The notes below the pieces were generated by a model that was not told the origin of the DNA, ran no database searches, and saw only the letters and a program-made list of their open reading frames with translations. Shown one piece after another: positions 9,401 through 12,176 of a stretch of 12,176 nucleotides of DNA; positions within the stretch are counted from its first letter, which is position 1, and every line of letters starts with the position of its first letter. Where the stretch lies: positions 1 to 12,176 of the forward strand of contig JAOXYC010191356.1 of assembly GCA_028565715.1 (NCBI GenBank), in the 5' to 3' direction. Made by a program: the position numbers and the translations under genes. Origin of the DNA: Phoronis pallida (lineage: Eukaryota; Phoronida; Phoronidae).

Positions 9401-12176
9401 AGGATTCTTAGAATAAAGGAACTTACTAGTTTTTCTAGCTTGTTGCGACAACAAAGACTGATAATATCAGTGTTAGAACAAATCATTTTCAACAGTGTCT
9501 TGTCTCATAAACCGTAACTGTAATCTGTGTTGCACCTCACAGTTTTTGCCGACTGTTGTTAATGTAGATGTTTTTTTTATTATAATTACAGGCATGTGAA
9601 CAGTGGATGATGTTAGGTACATATGCTGGGGAACTCAAACTATACAACATGATCTCGGCTGAGGTGAGAAAGCCATTCCAGTCATATTTTGGCCAAATTG
9701 AATAATCTCAGTTTCTGTGATTTTAGTAGAAAATACTGCACAGATGAATATTAGATGTTAAAATCATGCATTTGGGCATATTTTGATATTAAGGTGGTAA
9801 ATGTTATGGCAAGGGGCATCAGCAAAATTGCTAACTCTGGTTTGCAATGCAAACAGATTCTTGAAAATCCAAAGTTCAAAATGATTTCCACGCTTGCAGA
9901 GATTAATGTTGTCGAGTCGAGGGAACTGATCTAACCAACAAAATCTGTTGGTAAAATCATACATGGTTGACCCACGTTAAAAATTGTTTCATTATTGTTC
10001 CAACAGGAAGCCGGTGCCTATGTGTGCCATACATCACCAATCACTCACTTGGAACCTTCTAATGATGGTCTAATGGTGCTGACGTCATCCAGCTGGGGTA
10101 CGCCACTGTCTGCCTGTTGGTCACTGGGAGATGTGTTTGATGTCAAACTCAACTTTGATGATGATCATTATGTAGAGTTCAGTAAAGTGGTCCAAGACAG
10201 AATTATTGGCACAAAGGAGGACACCGCCAGGGTAACTGACTTTTTGGAACTCAAATTGATTATTATCAAGAACTTATCACTGAGAATCTTCAACTGCGCC
10301 GGCCACGCTACGCTAAAATTGACGATATTTTTAAAAATAAAGCACAACTCTCAGGTTTTTTAGCATTTAATTACAGTTCGACCACTTTTTTAATCTATCT
10401 GAAAGTTTCATTACAATCGTTGATCGTTAAATTAGTTAATTCGCAATAAATCGATATATCACCTTCGTGTTGGGTCGTGCTTTATCTGTGTACTAATCTA
10501 GCAGTTCTTTTCAGCGACACTTGGTGGCGCATAGCCGTCTGGGCCAATCAGATTGCAGTAAATTCAATGCGCGCCATCTACGGCCGATTATGAAAGCTCT
10601 AATCTAGGGCGATTGATCAAGCACCAGTGATAGATTCTATGTGATAAGTTCTTGTTATTATTGATAATCTGCGCATGAAAAGGCAAGTAATCAGATTACA
10701 CAATTTTTAAAGTTGATAAGTGTCATTAAAAATTAATTTGCAAAGTTTGGTGAGAAATGGCTTGTGAAGAAATGCCTCCTTAAAAATTGTTTGATACAAA
10801 AACGTGTTTTAACTTACAGATTTACGATGTTGCCACTGGTCAGACGATACTAACACTAGCTGACAGAAGACTAGCCAATAAGTATACACGGAATCGTGCA
10901 ACCTTTGACCCCTCCGATGATCTAGTCTTATCTGATGGTGTATTGTGGGATGTTAACAGTGGTAAACCTGTTCACAAGTTCGACAAATTTAACCCGCATG
11001 TCAGCGGGGTATTTCATCCAATGGGTCTGGAGATCATTATCAACTCGGAAGTGGTATCCTTTGAATTGTGAAATCAATATGTTTTATGCTTACTAATGGT
11101 TGGATCAAGTCACAGTCAGTTTATACAAAAAAATAGTTTTTTAAAAGTGGCACGAAAGTGTTTTTTCAGTGTTGATATAAAAGTTATTGGCACAGGATAT
11201 TCATGAAAATATTCATTTGGTTTAGAACATTTTTTTTCATTCATGTTCCAATCATCTAAAAGATAAGAGATTTATTAGGAGGTTTTCACAGAGTGTCTAT
11301 TGGCAGCCAGTAAAATTGGTAGTCCTAGATAAAGTAAAGGACGGCTAAGATTTTATTTAAAAAATCAGAATCTTTTTCCAAATTCCAAACAAACTATTGT
11401 CAAATTTTGAAATTTTAATTCTGTAATGTTAGAATTCCTTAACCATCTTCTCAGTGGGATATGAGGACTTACAAACTTCTCCACACAGTTCCTGCATTAG
11501 ACCAGTGTCAGATCAGATTCAACAACACTGGCGATATCATCTATGGAGGTAAGTAAGAAATGTTGGACTATTTTAAAGGGTTTTCATTTGTTTTAAAAAG
11601 CGTGATGTTGGAAATAGTTCTGTTTGTCATTTTTCTCCAATATTCCTGTTGGATAATTGGTGGCTACGTTTCACATTTTAAATGGTTTGAAATACTCCTG
11701 GTTCTCATCAGTTTATATTTCGATCAAATTGAACGTCAACCAGATTCACCCCAAAATCTAAGGGATACTTACCAGATTAAATTCAACAGATTAAATGTTC
11801 TTCTTTTACTTTAAATTGTATAGATAAGCAGGTGTCTGTATTGCATGTATAACGTCAGACATAAAGCCCGCCGCACACCTAGCGCGATTGCCGCGCGGCA
11901 ATCACAATGTGGCAATCGCGCTAGGTGTGCGGGTGTCCTTTTCTGCAACATTCGCGCCGACAAATCGGTCTGTAACTGTAGCGCGGCAATCGCGCTAGGT
12001 GTGCGGGCTACAAACTCAGCGCGATTGTCGCCTTGGCGTGATTGCCGCGCGGCAAACGTGCTAGGTGTGCGGTAGGCTTAAGCTTTAAAAATAACATTCT
12101 TTCCAGCCATTCACCAAGCTGAAGATGATGACATCATGTCTGACAACCCCATCAAGAGTCCATTTGGGTCATCTTT
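265..12176 (+). CDS. DCAF1: DCAF1 (VprBP) homologue, partial, 20 exons
   Basis: The exons are 265-401, 692-793, 1343-1542, 2157-2295, 2524-2733, 3153-3322, 3720-3854, 4597-4699, 5130-5240, 5439-5592, 6168-6307, 7012-7206, 7504-7662, 8158-8366, 8853-9057, 9592-9663, 10007-10231, 10820-11053, 11455-11548 and 12107-12176. They total 3,064 nt and read as 1,020 codons without a stop, with GT-AG at every intron. In the family, DCAF1 presents substrates to CUL4-DDB1-RBX1 (nuclear) and also works with the DYRK2-EDD ligase. It acts in cell-cycle control, DNA replication, Merlin/Hippo signalling and cell competition (Mahjong in flies). The order seen here is helical domain, LisH, S/T/P linker, DDB1-binding helices, WD40 propeller. 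The human protein is about 1,500 residues, so the N-terminus and acidic tail are missing at the window edges. Recognition is from recalled family sequence and is collinear from first to last exon; residue numbers in the exon entries count from codon 267. Confidence 0.96.
402..691. other. Intron 1 of window: nothing recognised
   Basis: This intron is 290 bp and AT-rich. The upstream frame stays open to 551, but the extension has no family resemblance. I see no repeat or hairpin of note. Confidence 0.7.
692..793 (+). CDS. DCAF1: DCAF1 exon 2 of window (residues 46-79)
   Basis: These 34 codons are phase 0 at both ends. The peptide runs [20 protein letters not shown] and then a basic, charged turn (KKNRDVR) into LAFAGLR. 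It continues GEYQE-LL of the previous exon, as in the human protein, and forms one helical repeat of the Armadillo-like domain. The acceptor is CTGTTTCAG and the donor AGG|GTTAGT, slightly off consensus at +3. In the human protein, the region beginning about here was proposed to hold a casein-kinase-like activity towards histone H2A. I see no canonical kinase motif in this sequence. Confidence 0.93.
1088..1248. repeat. Pair of 46-bp direct repeats in intron 2
   Basis: Two similar copies lie at 1088-1133 and 1203-1248, 115 bp apart. Shared blocks are AGGTGAGGCT, AATCAGTAGCGCCTCA and CCAGGTTACATT. Each copy can fold on itself (TGAGGC pairs with GCCTCA). Between them lies a perfect hairpin, ATGTCG-TCCT-CGACAT. 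It may be a small dispersed repeat or two monomers of a satellite-like unit. The rest of the intron (794-1342) has only a short TGACAGT/ACTGTCA hairpin at 966-985. Confidence 0.8.
1343..1542 (+). CDS. DCAF1: DCAF1 exon 3 of window (residues 80-146)
   Basis: Sixty-six codons and two bases of a split Asn codon. It begins [15 protein letters not shown] and contains the highly conserved block [19 protein letters not shown] followed by DAMERVC. That block is nearly identical in human DCAF1 and is the strongest single identifier in the N-terminal half. It packs as Armadillo-like helices. The acceptor is TTTCTTTCTAG and the donor AA|GTAAGA. The exon is visibly richer in G+C than the introns on either side. 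Confidence 0.96.
1921..2081. mobile_element. 161-bp element with 23-bp inverted ends around a tRNA-like core (intron 3)
   Basis: The ends at 1921-1943 and 2059-2081 are inverted repeats matching at 22 of 23 positions (core GAAAAGACAGAAAAATT and its complement). The interior holds a tRNA-like sequence on the minus strand. It could be a MITE that captured a tRNA-derived SINE, or a SINE whose flanks happen to pair. No open frame of its own is present. The remainder of intron 3 (1543-1920) shows nothing recognisable. Confidence 0.65.
1946..2016 (-). pseudogene. tRNA-like relic (SINE head), not a working tRNA
   Basis: On the minus strand there is an A-box-like AGCTTAGTGGTAGAG and a B-box-like GGTTCGCTTCC. 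There is also a perfect 5-bp T stem (CTGGG/CCCAG) and an anticodon stem TCTGA/TCAGG around the loop CCTGCAA. The formal anticodon is TGC (Ala), but position 33 is C rather than the invariant T. The acceptor halves (TTAGTAG and ATCCATT) do not pair. Intact promoter boxes with a ruined acceptor stem are typical of tRNA-derived SINEs or decayed tRNA copies. Confidence 0.75.
2061..2117. repeat. Dispersed repeat, copy A (intron 3)
   Basis: The stretch containing CTGTCTTTTCAA, TCACTTTC, GCCAGTAAAAGCATA and CATTTATTTG recurs at 7766-7829 in intron 13 with few differences. It overlaps the right inverted end of the tRNA-containing element, so it may belong to the same family. It ends about 40 bases before exon 4. 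Confidence 0.8.
2157..2295 (+). CDS. DCAF1: DCAF1 exon 4 of window (residues 146-192)
   Basis: The first base completes the Asn codon split from exon 3 (AA+T). Then 46 codons read [20 protein letters not shown] and [20 protein letters not shown], ending RKLLNT. This is the conserved WLMECSH and FDR-DGLR region of the helical domain. The acceptor is TCATTGCAG and the donor ACT|GTGAGG. A large tRNA-like repeat in the preceding intron ends about 75 bases upstream of this exon. The same bases are open in another frame from 1980, but that frame has no family resemblance. Confidence 0.96.
2524..2733 (+). CDS. DCAF1: DCAF1 exon 5 of window (residues 193-262)
   Basis: Seventy codons, phase 0 at both ends. 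It starts [11 protein letters not shown], then an acidic stretch ([11 protein letters not shown]), then [20 protein letters not shown] and [10 protein letters not shown]. The human counterpart has the same order: an acidic loop, SRQT, a helix with KYFEAHLA, then EGG. The acidic loop between helices is a likely surface feature. The ATG at 2524 is an internal Met, not the gene start. The donor AAG|GTATTC is weaker than average at +4 to +6. Confidence 0.94.
2988..3110. repeat. Fold-back repeat in intron 5
   Basis: Arms at 2988-3045 and 3057-3110 are complementary with mismatches and small indels, around an 11-base loop. The inner 12 bases (GTTGATAAACGT / ACGTTTATCAAC) and the block ATTTTGTTTT / AAAACAAAAT pair perfectly. 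The outer edge is GTTCT / AGAAC. It is a MITE-like hairpin with no coding capacity. An open frame on the minus strand from 3161 to 2934 is a by-product. The left part of intron 5 (2734-2987) is plain AT-rich DNA. Confidence 0.85.
3153..3322 (+). CDS. DCAF1: DCAF1 exon 6 of window (residues 263-319)
   Basis: Fifty-six codons plus two bases of a split Lys codon. The peptide includes [20 protein letters not shown] and [20 protein letters not shown]. It matches the DCAF1 helical repeat in which an E-EYGP-like turn precedes W-P-E and LLQL. Conservation is lower here than in exons 3-4, but length and phase agree. The acceptor is TATTCTCCCCAG and the donor AA|GTAAGT. A fold-back element in the preceding intron ends 42 bases upstream of the exon. 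Confidence 0.92.
3323..3719. other. Intron 6 of window: nothing recognised
   Basis: This is 397 bp of AT-rich intron between a consensus donor (AA|GTAAGT) and acceptor (TTCCAG). I found no repeat, hairpin or coding signal. Confidence 0.65.
3720..3854 (+). CDS. DCAF1: DCAF1 exon 7 of window (residues 319-364)
   Basis: The first base completes AA+G (Lys). Then 44 codons read [20 protein letters not shown] and on to MESAIR, with the last Arg codon split (AG|A). It is a hydrophobic helical repeat that matches the family region containing FALDVLAILT. The end ([13 protein letters not shown]) is diverged from the human protein. The acceptor is TCTCATTCCAG and the donor AG|GTAATG. The following intron is the longest in the window and holds a large palindrome. 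Confidence 0.88.
4065..4385. mobile_element. 321-bp palindromic MITE-like element bounded by TTAA (intron 7)
   Basis: Arms at 4065-4209 and 4256-4385 are nearly perfect reverse complements, differing by a few mismatches and indels. Shared blocks include AAAGATACTGTCTCC, GTTGGTGAGGATCTGGGGTC, AAATCAACTAGAAATT and CGGTAAAGGGGTAAATTTGA. Both ends carry TTAA (4065-4068 and 4382-4385), which could be a TTAA target-site duplication as in piggyBac-type elements, though TTAA is itself palindromic. There is no transposase. An open frame at 4004-4246 lies in the left arm and is not a gene. Confidence 0.88.
4597..4699 (+). CDS. DCAF1: DCAF1 exon 8 of window (residues 364-398)
   Basis: The first base completes Arg, then 34 codons include [20 protein letters not shown] and [14 protein letters not shown]. 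The EIQKSAL motif of the family appears as DVQKSAL, followed by a helix with an NN-LC pattern as in the human protein. The acceptor is TTTGTTTTGTACAG and the donor AGG|GTAAGT is near consensus. An open frame on the opposite strand across this exon (4519-4773) is a shadow. A 65-bp tandem duplication begins 21 bases after the exon. Confidence 0.93.
4720..4840. repeat. 65-bp tandem duplication in intron 8
   Basis: A unit starting ACTTAGTTT at 4720 is repeated at 4785. Both copies share AGCTAG, AGGTTAAAACTG and ATAAACATTTT with small differences: copy 1 has an extra CC in GCTAGCCAGG. The divergence indicates an older local duplication. The rest of intron 8 (4841-5129) shows nothing recognisable. 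Confidence 0.85.
5130..5240 (+). CDS. DCAF1: DCAF1 exon 9 of window (residues 399-435)
   Basis: Thirty-seven codons, phase 0 on both sides. It starts [17 protein letters not shown], a basic, Ser-rich surface loop, then [14 protein letters not shown]. The human equivalent has IGK-I-GTPRRK followed by LAKMW-VVQ-NNGI. The loop differs in length and sequence while the MW helix is conserved. The acceptor is TTGTTCCAG and the donor ATG|GTGAGT. Confidence 0.92.
5439..5592 (+). CDS. DCAF1: DCAF1 exon 10 of window (residues 436-487)
   Basis: Fifty-one codons and one base of a split Gln codon. It reads [20 protein letters not shown], then [20 protein letters not shown], then [11 protein letters not shown]. 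These are among the best conserved blocks of DCAF1 (the human form has ITDADQIRALACKALVGL and RQIISKLPLF). It is the end of the Armadillo-like array. The acceptor is TTTTCATTTCAG and the donor C|GTGAGT. The next intron carries a fold-back element. Confidence 0.96.
5902..6096. repeat. 195-bp fold-back element in intron 10
   Basis: Arms at about 5902-5979 and 6012-6096 are inverted copies. Matching blocks are TTATAGAAGAATTGAGTCAA, TATACCTTAAAATGA, TGACGTTG and CCTTATCACAAG. The right arm carries an extra stretch of about nine bases. Ends of TTATAG / CTATAA suggest a TA or TTATAA target, but the boundary cannot be fixed from one copy. It is MITE-like without coding capacity. The rest of intron 10 is plain AT-rich DNA. 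Confidence 0.87.
6168..6307 (+). CDS. DCAF1: DCAF1 exon 11 of window (residues 487-533)
   Basis: Two bases finish the Gln codon (C+AG). Then 46 codons contain [29 protein letters not shown] and a closing IGIDSS-like stretch ([12 protein letters not shown]). [11 protein letters not shown] and HVKFCKYA are essentially invariant signatures of DCAF1, so this exon alone identifies the gene. The acceptor is AATGTTTCAG. The donor AGG|GTAGGG is weaker than the window average. A fold-back element ends 71 bases before the exon. Confidence 0.98.
6493..6625. repeat. Fold-back repeat in intron 11
   Basis: The inner arms TACCACCTTTTATTGGAT (6523-6540) and its exact reverse complement (6575-6592) enclose a 34-base loop. 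Pairing continues outward with gaps through GGGAAGT / ACTTCCC and ATTCTTA / TAAGAAT to AAAGTGAT / ATCACTTT. It is a MITE-like element of about 130 bp. Its sequence is unrelated to the palindromes in the other introns. Confidence 0.85.
6699..6798. repeat. Second inverted-repeat cluster in intron 11
   Basis: CACGTCGAAAGCATT (6699-6713) pairs imperfectly with AATGCTTTTCACGTG (6731-6745). Just downstream, CACTTTGTGATA (6765-6776) pairs exactly with TATCACAAAGTG (6787-6798). The first hairpin holds a short GC-rich CACGTGCCGCGCAC loop that stands out from the AT-rich surroundings. They may be parts of one decayed element. The open frame at 6587-6799 is a by-product of these repeats. Confidence 0.75.
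7012..7206 (+). CDS. DCAF1: DCAF1 exon 12 of window: LisH motif (residues 534-598)
   Basis: Sixty-five codons, phase 0. Residues about 547-575 form a LisH motif: [20 protein letters not shown] then SLQQEASL, with the typical L--LI--HL---G---TA--L--E spacing. LisH motifs mediate dimerisation; in DCAF1 the motif supports oligomer formation of the ligase. After LisH the sequence becomes a low-complexity Ser/Thr/Pro region with repeated S-T-P ([13 protein letters not shown]), likely a flexible linker. The acceptor is ATGTTTCTAG and the donor ATG|GTGAGT. Confidence 0.97.
7207..7503. other. Intron 12 of window: nothing recognised
   Basis: This is 297 bp of AT-rich intron between the LisH exon and the linker exon. 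I see no repeat or coding signal. Confidence 0.65.
7504..7662 (+). CDS. DCAF1: DCAF1 exon 13 of window: S/T/P-rich linker (residues 599-651)
   Basis: Fifty-three codons, phase 0. The peptide is [20 protein letters not shown], then [11 protein letters not shown], then [11 protein letters not shown] and a Ser-rich end. It is the poorly conserved, presumably disordered linker between LisH and the WD40 part. Several S/T-P pairs could be proline-directed phosphorylation sites (inference). Family identity here rests on position, open frame, phase and good splice sites (CAATTGACAG, AAG|GTAAGG) rather than on sequence match. The linker looks shorter than in the human protein. Confidence 0.88.
7766..7829. 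repeat. Dispersed repeat, copy B (intron 13)
   Basis: This is the second copy of the repeat at 2061-2117, in the same orientation. It shares CTGTCTTTTCAA, TCACTTTC, GCCAGTAAAAGCATA and CATTTATTTG, with a 3-base insertion before the last block. The tRNA-like core present next to copy A is absent here. The rest of intron 13 (7663-8157) shows nothing recognisable. Confidence 0.8.
8158..8366 (+). CDS. DCAF1: DCAF1 exon 14 of window: DDB1-binding helices (residues 652-721)
   Basis: Sixty-nine codons plus two bases of a split Glu codon. The first half is basic ([18 protein letters not shown]). Residues about 692-720 read [20 protein letters not shown] then VTCPVFSLL. They match the human stretch with IITEYL-EQHA-CKNPVATCPPFSL, the helical segment before the propeller that inserts into DDB1. 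Conservation here suggests CRL4 assembly is retained. The acceptor is TCGTCCTCAG. The donor GA|GTAAGT is followed 19 bases later by an exact copy of itself (separate entry). Confidence 0.96.
8362..8399 (+). repeat. 19-bp tandem duplication of the exon 14 splice donor
   Basis: The unit CTAGAGTAAGTTGGGTGAA occurs exactly twice, at 8362-8380 and 8381-8399. It spans the last five exon bases and the donor, so the intron has two identical AGA-G|TAAGT-type donors 19 bases apart. Use of the first gives the conserved protein. Use of the second would read a TAA stop at 8368-8370 immediately after the exon's last Glu codon. The perfect identity suggests a recent duplication. Confidence 0.97.
8444..8483. 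repeat. Probable SINE/LINE 3' tail in intron 14
   Basis: The sequence AATGTGCTATATAAAT followed by AAGCAATGACATTATTATTATT resembles a widespread 3' end of SINE/LINE elements in fish and marine invertebrates. Such ends have a GCGCTATATAAAT-like core followed by ATT repeats. Only the last 40 or so bases can be claimed; a body may extend left to about 8410. The rest of the intron, to 8852, shows nothing recognisable. Confidence 0.55.
8853..9057 (+). CDS. DCAF1: DCAF1 exon 15 of window: start of WD40 propeller (residues 721-789)
   Basis: The first base completes Glu (GA+A), then 68 codons. It starts [20 protein letters not shown], then RSGFPKFGG and [16 protein letters not shown], ending CFSSCAFS. 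The human form has PHQCPEPKQ, APINFTSR, SFPKYGG and FSRFRPIS at the same places. It is the lead-in to, and first blade of, the propeller; the final F-CCAFS begins a beta-strand. The acceptor is TTTACTTTCAG and the donor TCT|GTAAGT. Confidence 0.97.
9058..9591. other. Intron 15 of window: no clear element
   Basis: This is 534 bp. A slightly GC-richer patch at about 9218-9285 contains CAGACGTTTCTGCCCGGC and GCCCCGGACGTCT, which pair only over short runs. It may be a worn repeat, but I cannot support a boundary. No coding signal was found. Confidence 0.5.
9592..9663 (+). CDS. DCAF1: DCAF1 exon 16 of window: WD40 blade (residues 790-813)
   Basis: This short exon has 24 codons, phase 0 on both sides: [20 protein letters not shown] then ISAE. 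It matches the family's LMLGT-TGQLKLYNV, with the typical WD40 G---G-LKLY end of a blade. The acceptor TATAATTACAG and donor GAG|GTGAGA are good. Because the exon is a multiple of three, skipping it would keep frame but remove most of a blade. Confidence 0.95.
9664..10006. other. Intron 16 of window: two short hairpins only
   Basis: The intron holds a 15-base palindrome, GTTTGCAATGCAAAC, near 9840-9854. It also holds a hairpin ACCAACA-AAATC-TGTTGGT at 9934-9952. Both are small enough to occur by chance. A minus-strand open frame (9764-9964) has no recognisable product. Confidence 0.55.
10007..10231 (+). CDS. DCAF1: DCAF1 exon 17 of window: WD40 blades (residues 814-888)
   Basis: Seventy-five codons, phase 0. 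It includes [32 protein letters not shown], then [20 protein letters not shown] and KEDTAR. The human propeller has [31 protein letters not shown] and IGTKGD in the same order. In this family the blade ends in W rather than the usual WD (here [10 protein letters not shown]). The donor AGG|GTAACT is slightly weak. The frame stays open into the intron as far as 10363, but that extension shows no family match. Confidence 0.97.
10258..10669. repeat. About 412-bp element with nested inverted repeats (intron 17)
   Basis: The outer arms share AAGAACTTATCAC (left, ending 10280) and its exact complement GTGATAAGTTCTT (starting 10641). Pairing extends outward into GATTATTATC-like sequence. A nested pair lies inside: ATAAAGCACAAC (10337-10348) with GTCGTGCTTTAT (10474-10485), 11 of 12. 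The interior has GC-rich patches (GCGCCGGCCACGC; GCGCGCCATCTACGGCC) unlike the AT-rich intron. It looks like a non-autonomous DNA transposon without coding capacity. Confidence 0.75.
10820..11053 (+). CDS. DCAF1: DCAF1 exon 18 of window: WD40 blades with WDVN (residues 889-966)
   Basis: Seventy-eight codons: [60 protein letters not shown], ending NSEV. It is collinear with the human blades (NLANNYKRNCATFNPTDD, KFDKFN--ISGVFHP-GLE). The human WDVR, one of two DDB1-contact WDxR motifs, is WDVN here: N934 at 10955-10957. The 3' end was set after GTG (11053) because this keeps the family residue before WD and the 36-residue spacing to the next motif. The donor GTG|GTATCC is weak, and another GT lies three bases upstream. 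Confidence 0.95.
11054..11454. other. Intron 18 of window: nothing recognised
   Basis: This is 401 bp of AT-rich DNA with several T or A runs. It begins with the weak donor GTATCC and ends with a good acceptor (CTTCTCAG). I see no repeat, hairpin or coding signal. Confidence 0.65.
11455..11548 (+). CDS. DCAF1: DCAF1 exon 19 of window: WD40 blade with WDMR (residues 967-998)
   Basis: Thirty-one codons plus one base. It opens [20 protein letters not shown], then [15 protein letters not shown] (R970 at 11464-11466) corresponds to the second human DDB1-contact WDxR box, and VPALDQC is invariant in the family as I recall it. The acceptor is CATCTTCTCAG and the donor G|GTAAGT. The following intron carries a CpG-rich fold-back element. 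Confidence 0.96.
11864..12079. repeat. CpG-rich 216-bp fold-back element in intron 19
   Basis: The ends at 11864-11905 and 12036-12079 are inverted repeats (AAGCCCGCCGCACACCTAGC versus the complement of GCTAGGTGTGCGGTAGGCTT). The motif GCAATCGCGCTAGGTGTGCGG occurs on plus at 11912-11932 and 11986-12006, with a diverged plus copy at 12052-12072 and a minus copy at 11871-11891. The element is far richer in G+C and CpG than the rest of the window. It creates an open frame (11845-12075) that encodes only repeat-derived, Arg/Ala/Cys-rich nonsense. The left part of intron 19 is AT-rich. Confidence 0.9.
12107..12176 (+). CDS. DCAF1: DCAF1 exon 20 of window, cut by the edge (residues 998-1020)
   Basis: Two bases complete Ala (G+CC). 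Then [19 protein letters not shown] and GSSF follow to the window end, in the middle of a codon. It matches the human run with an acidic QADDEDDLM loop and KSPFGSSFRTF. The last propeller strands and the acidic C-terminal tail, which binds Merlin in mammals, should follow beyond the window. The acceptor ATTCTTTCCAG is good, but a GC-rich fold-back ends only 27 bases upstream of the exon. Confidence 0.95.

Noticed and set aside
10232-10363. Extension of exon 17 past its donor
   Set aside because: Similarity to DCAF1 stops exactly at the donor (AGG|GTAACT) and resumes at 10820 in phase; the extension enters the intron 17 element.
11560-11814. Hydrophobic 84-codon open frame in intron 19
   Set aside because: It follows a consensus donor and precedes a good acceptor that restores the DCAF1 frame. 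AT-rich intron sequence translates into hydrophobic residues by chance.
11845-12075. 76-codon plus-strand open frame rich in Arg, Ala and Cys
   Set aside because: It coincides with the CpG-rich fold-back element. Its codons come from repeats of one motif read in both directions, and it lies within an intron.
1-12176. CRISPR array, bacterial operon or a new multi-gene defence system
   Set aside because: The window is one spliced animal gene. Its repeats are intronic fold-backs and small duplications without regular spacers or associated genes.

Overview
This window is eukaryotic genomic DNA. It carries one gene on the plus strand, interrupted by many introns. Splicing 20 exons together (19 whole internal exons by my boundaries, plus one cut by the right edge) gives an unbroken reading frame of 1,020 codons. 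I recognise the product as DCAF1 (also called VprBP), the substrate receptor of the CRL4 (CUL4-DDB1) ubiquitin ligase and partner of the EDVP ligase. The recognition rests on my recall of the family, not a search, but the match is collinear along the whole length. Every junction is GT-AG and every phase agrees. The N-terminal part of the protein (roughly the first 100-130 residues), the promoter and the acidic C-terminal tail lie outside the window.

Protein layout: exons 1-11 (265-6307) encode the long alpha-helical, Armadillo-like N-terminal domain. Exon 12 (7012-7206) encodes the LisH dimerisation motif. Exons 12-13 encode a Ser/Thr/Pro-rich linker. Exon 14 (8158-8366) ends with the helical DDB1-binding segment before the propeller. 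Exons 15-20 (8853 to the end) encode the WD40 beta-propeller, with two WDxR-type positions: the first reads WDVN and the second WDMR.

The organism is probably an invertebrate animal, likely marine and slowly evolving (mollusc, other lophotrochozoan, or non-vertebrate deuterostome). The reasons are the close similarity to human DCAF1, introns of about 200-740 bp in AT-rich DNA, and dense small repeats. I cannot name the species.

The introns hold most of the unusual structure. There are six fold-back (MITE-like) elements, in introns 5, 7, 10, 11, 17 and 19. Intron 3 has a tRNA-like relic between 23-bp inverted repeats, beside a repeat that recurs in intron 13. Intron 14 carries a probable SINE/LINE 3' tail and an exact 19-bp duplication of its own splice donor. 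Intron 8 has a 65-bp tandem duplication and intron 2 a pair of 46-bp repeats. Introns 1, 4, 6, 9, 12, 15, 16 and 18 show no clear element. I found no second gene, no functional RNA gene and no new multi-gene system. The points most worth a second look are the missing Arg in the first WDxR motif, the duplicated donor, and the concentration of different palindromes in one transcription unit.
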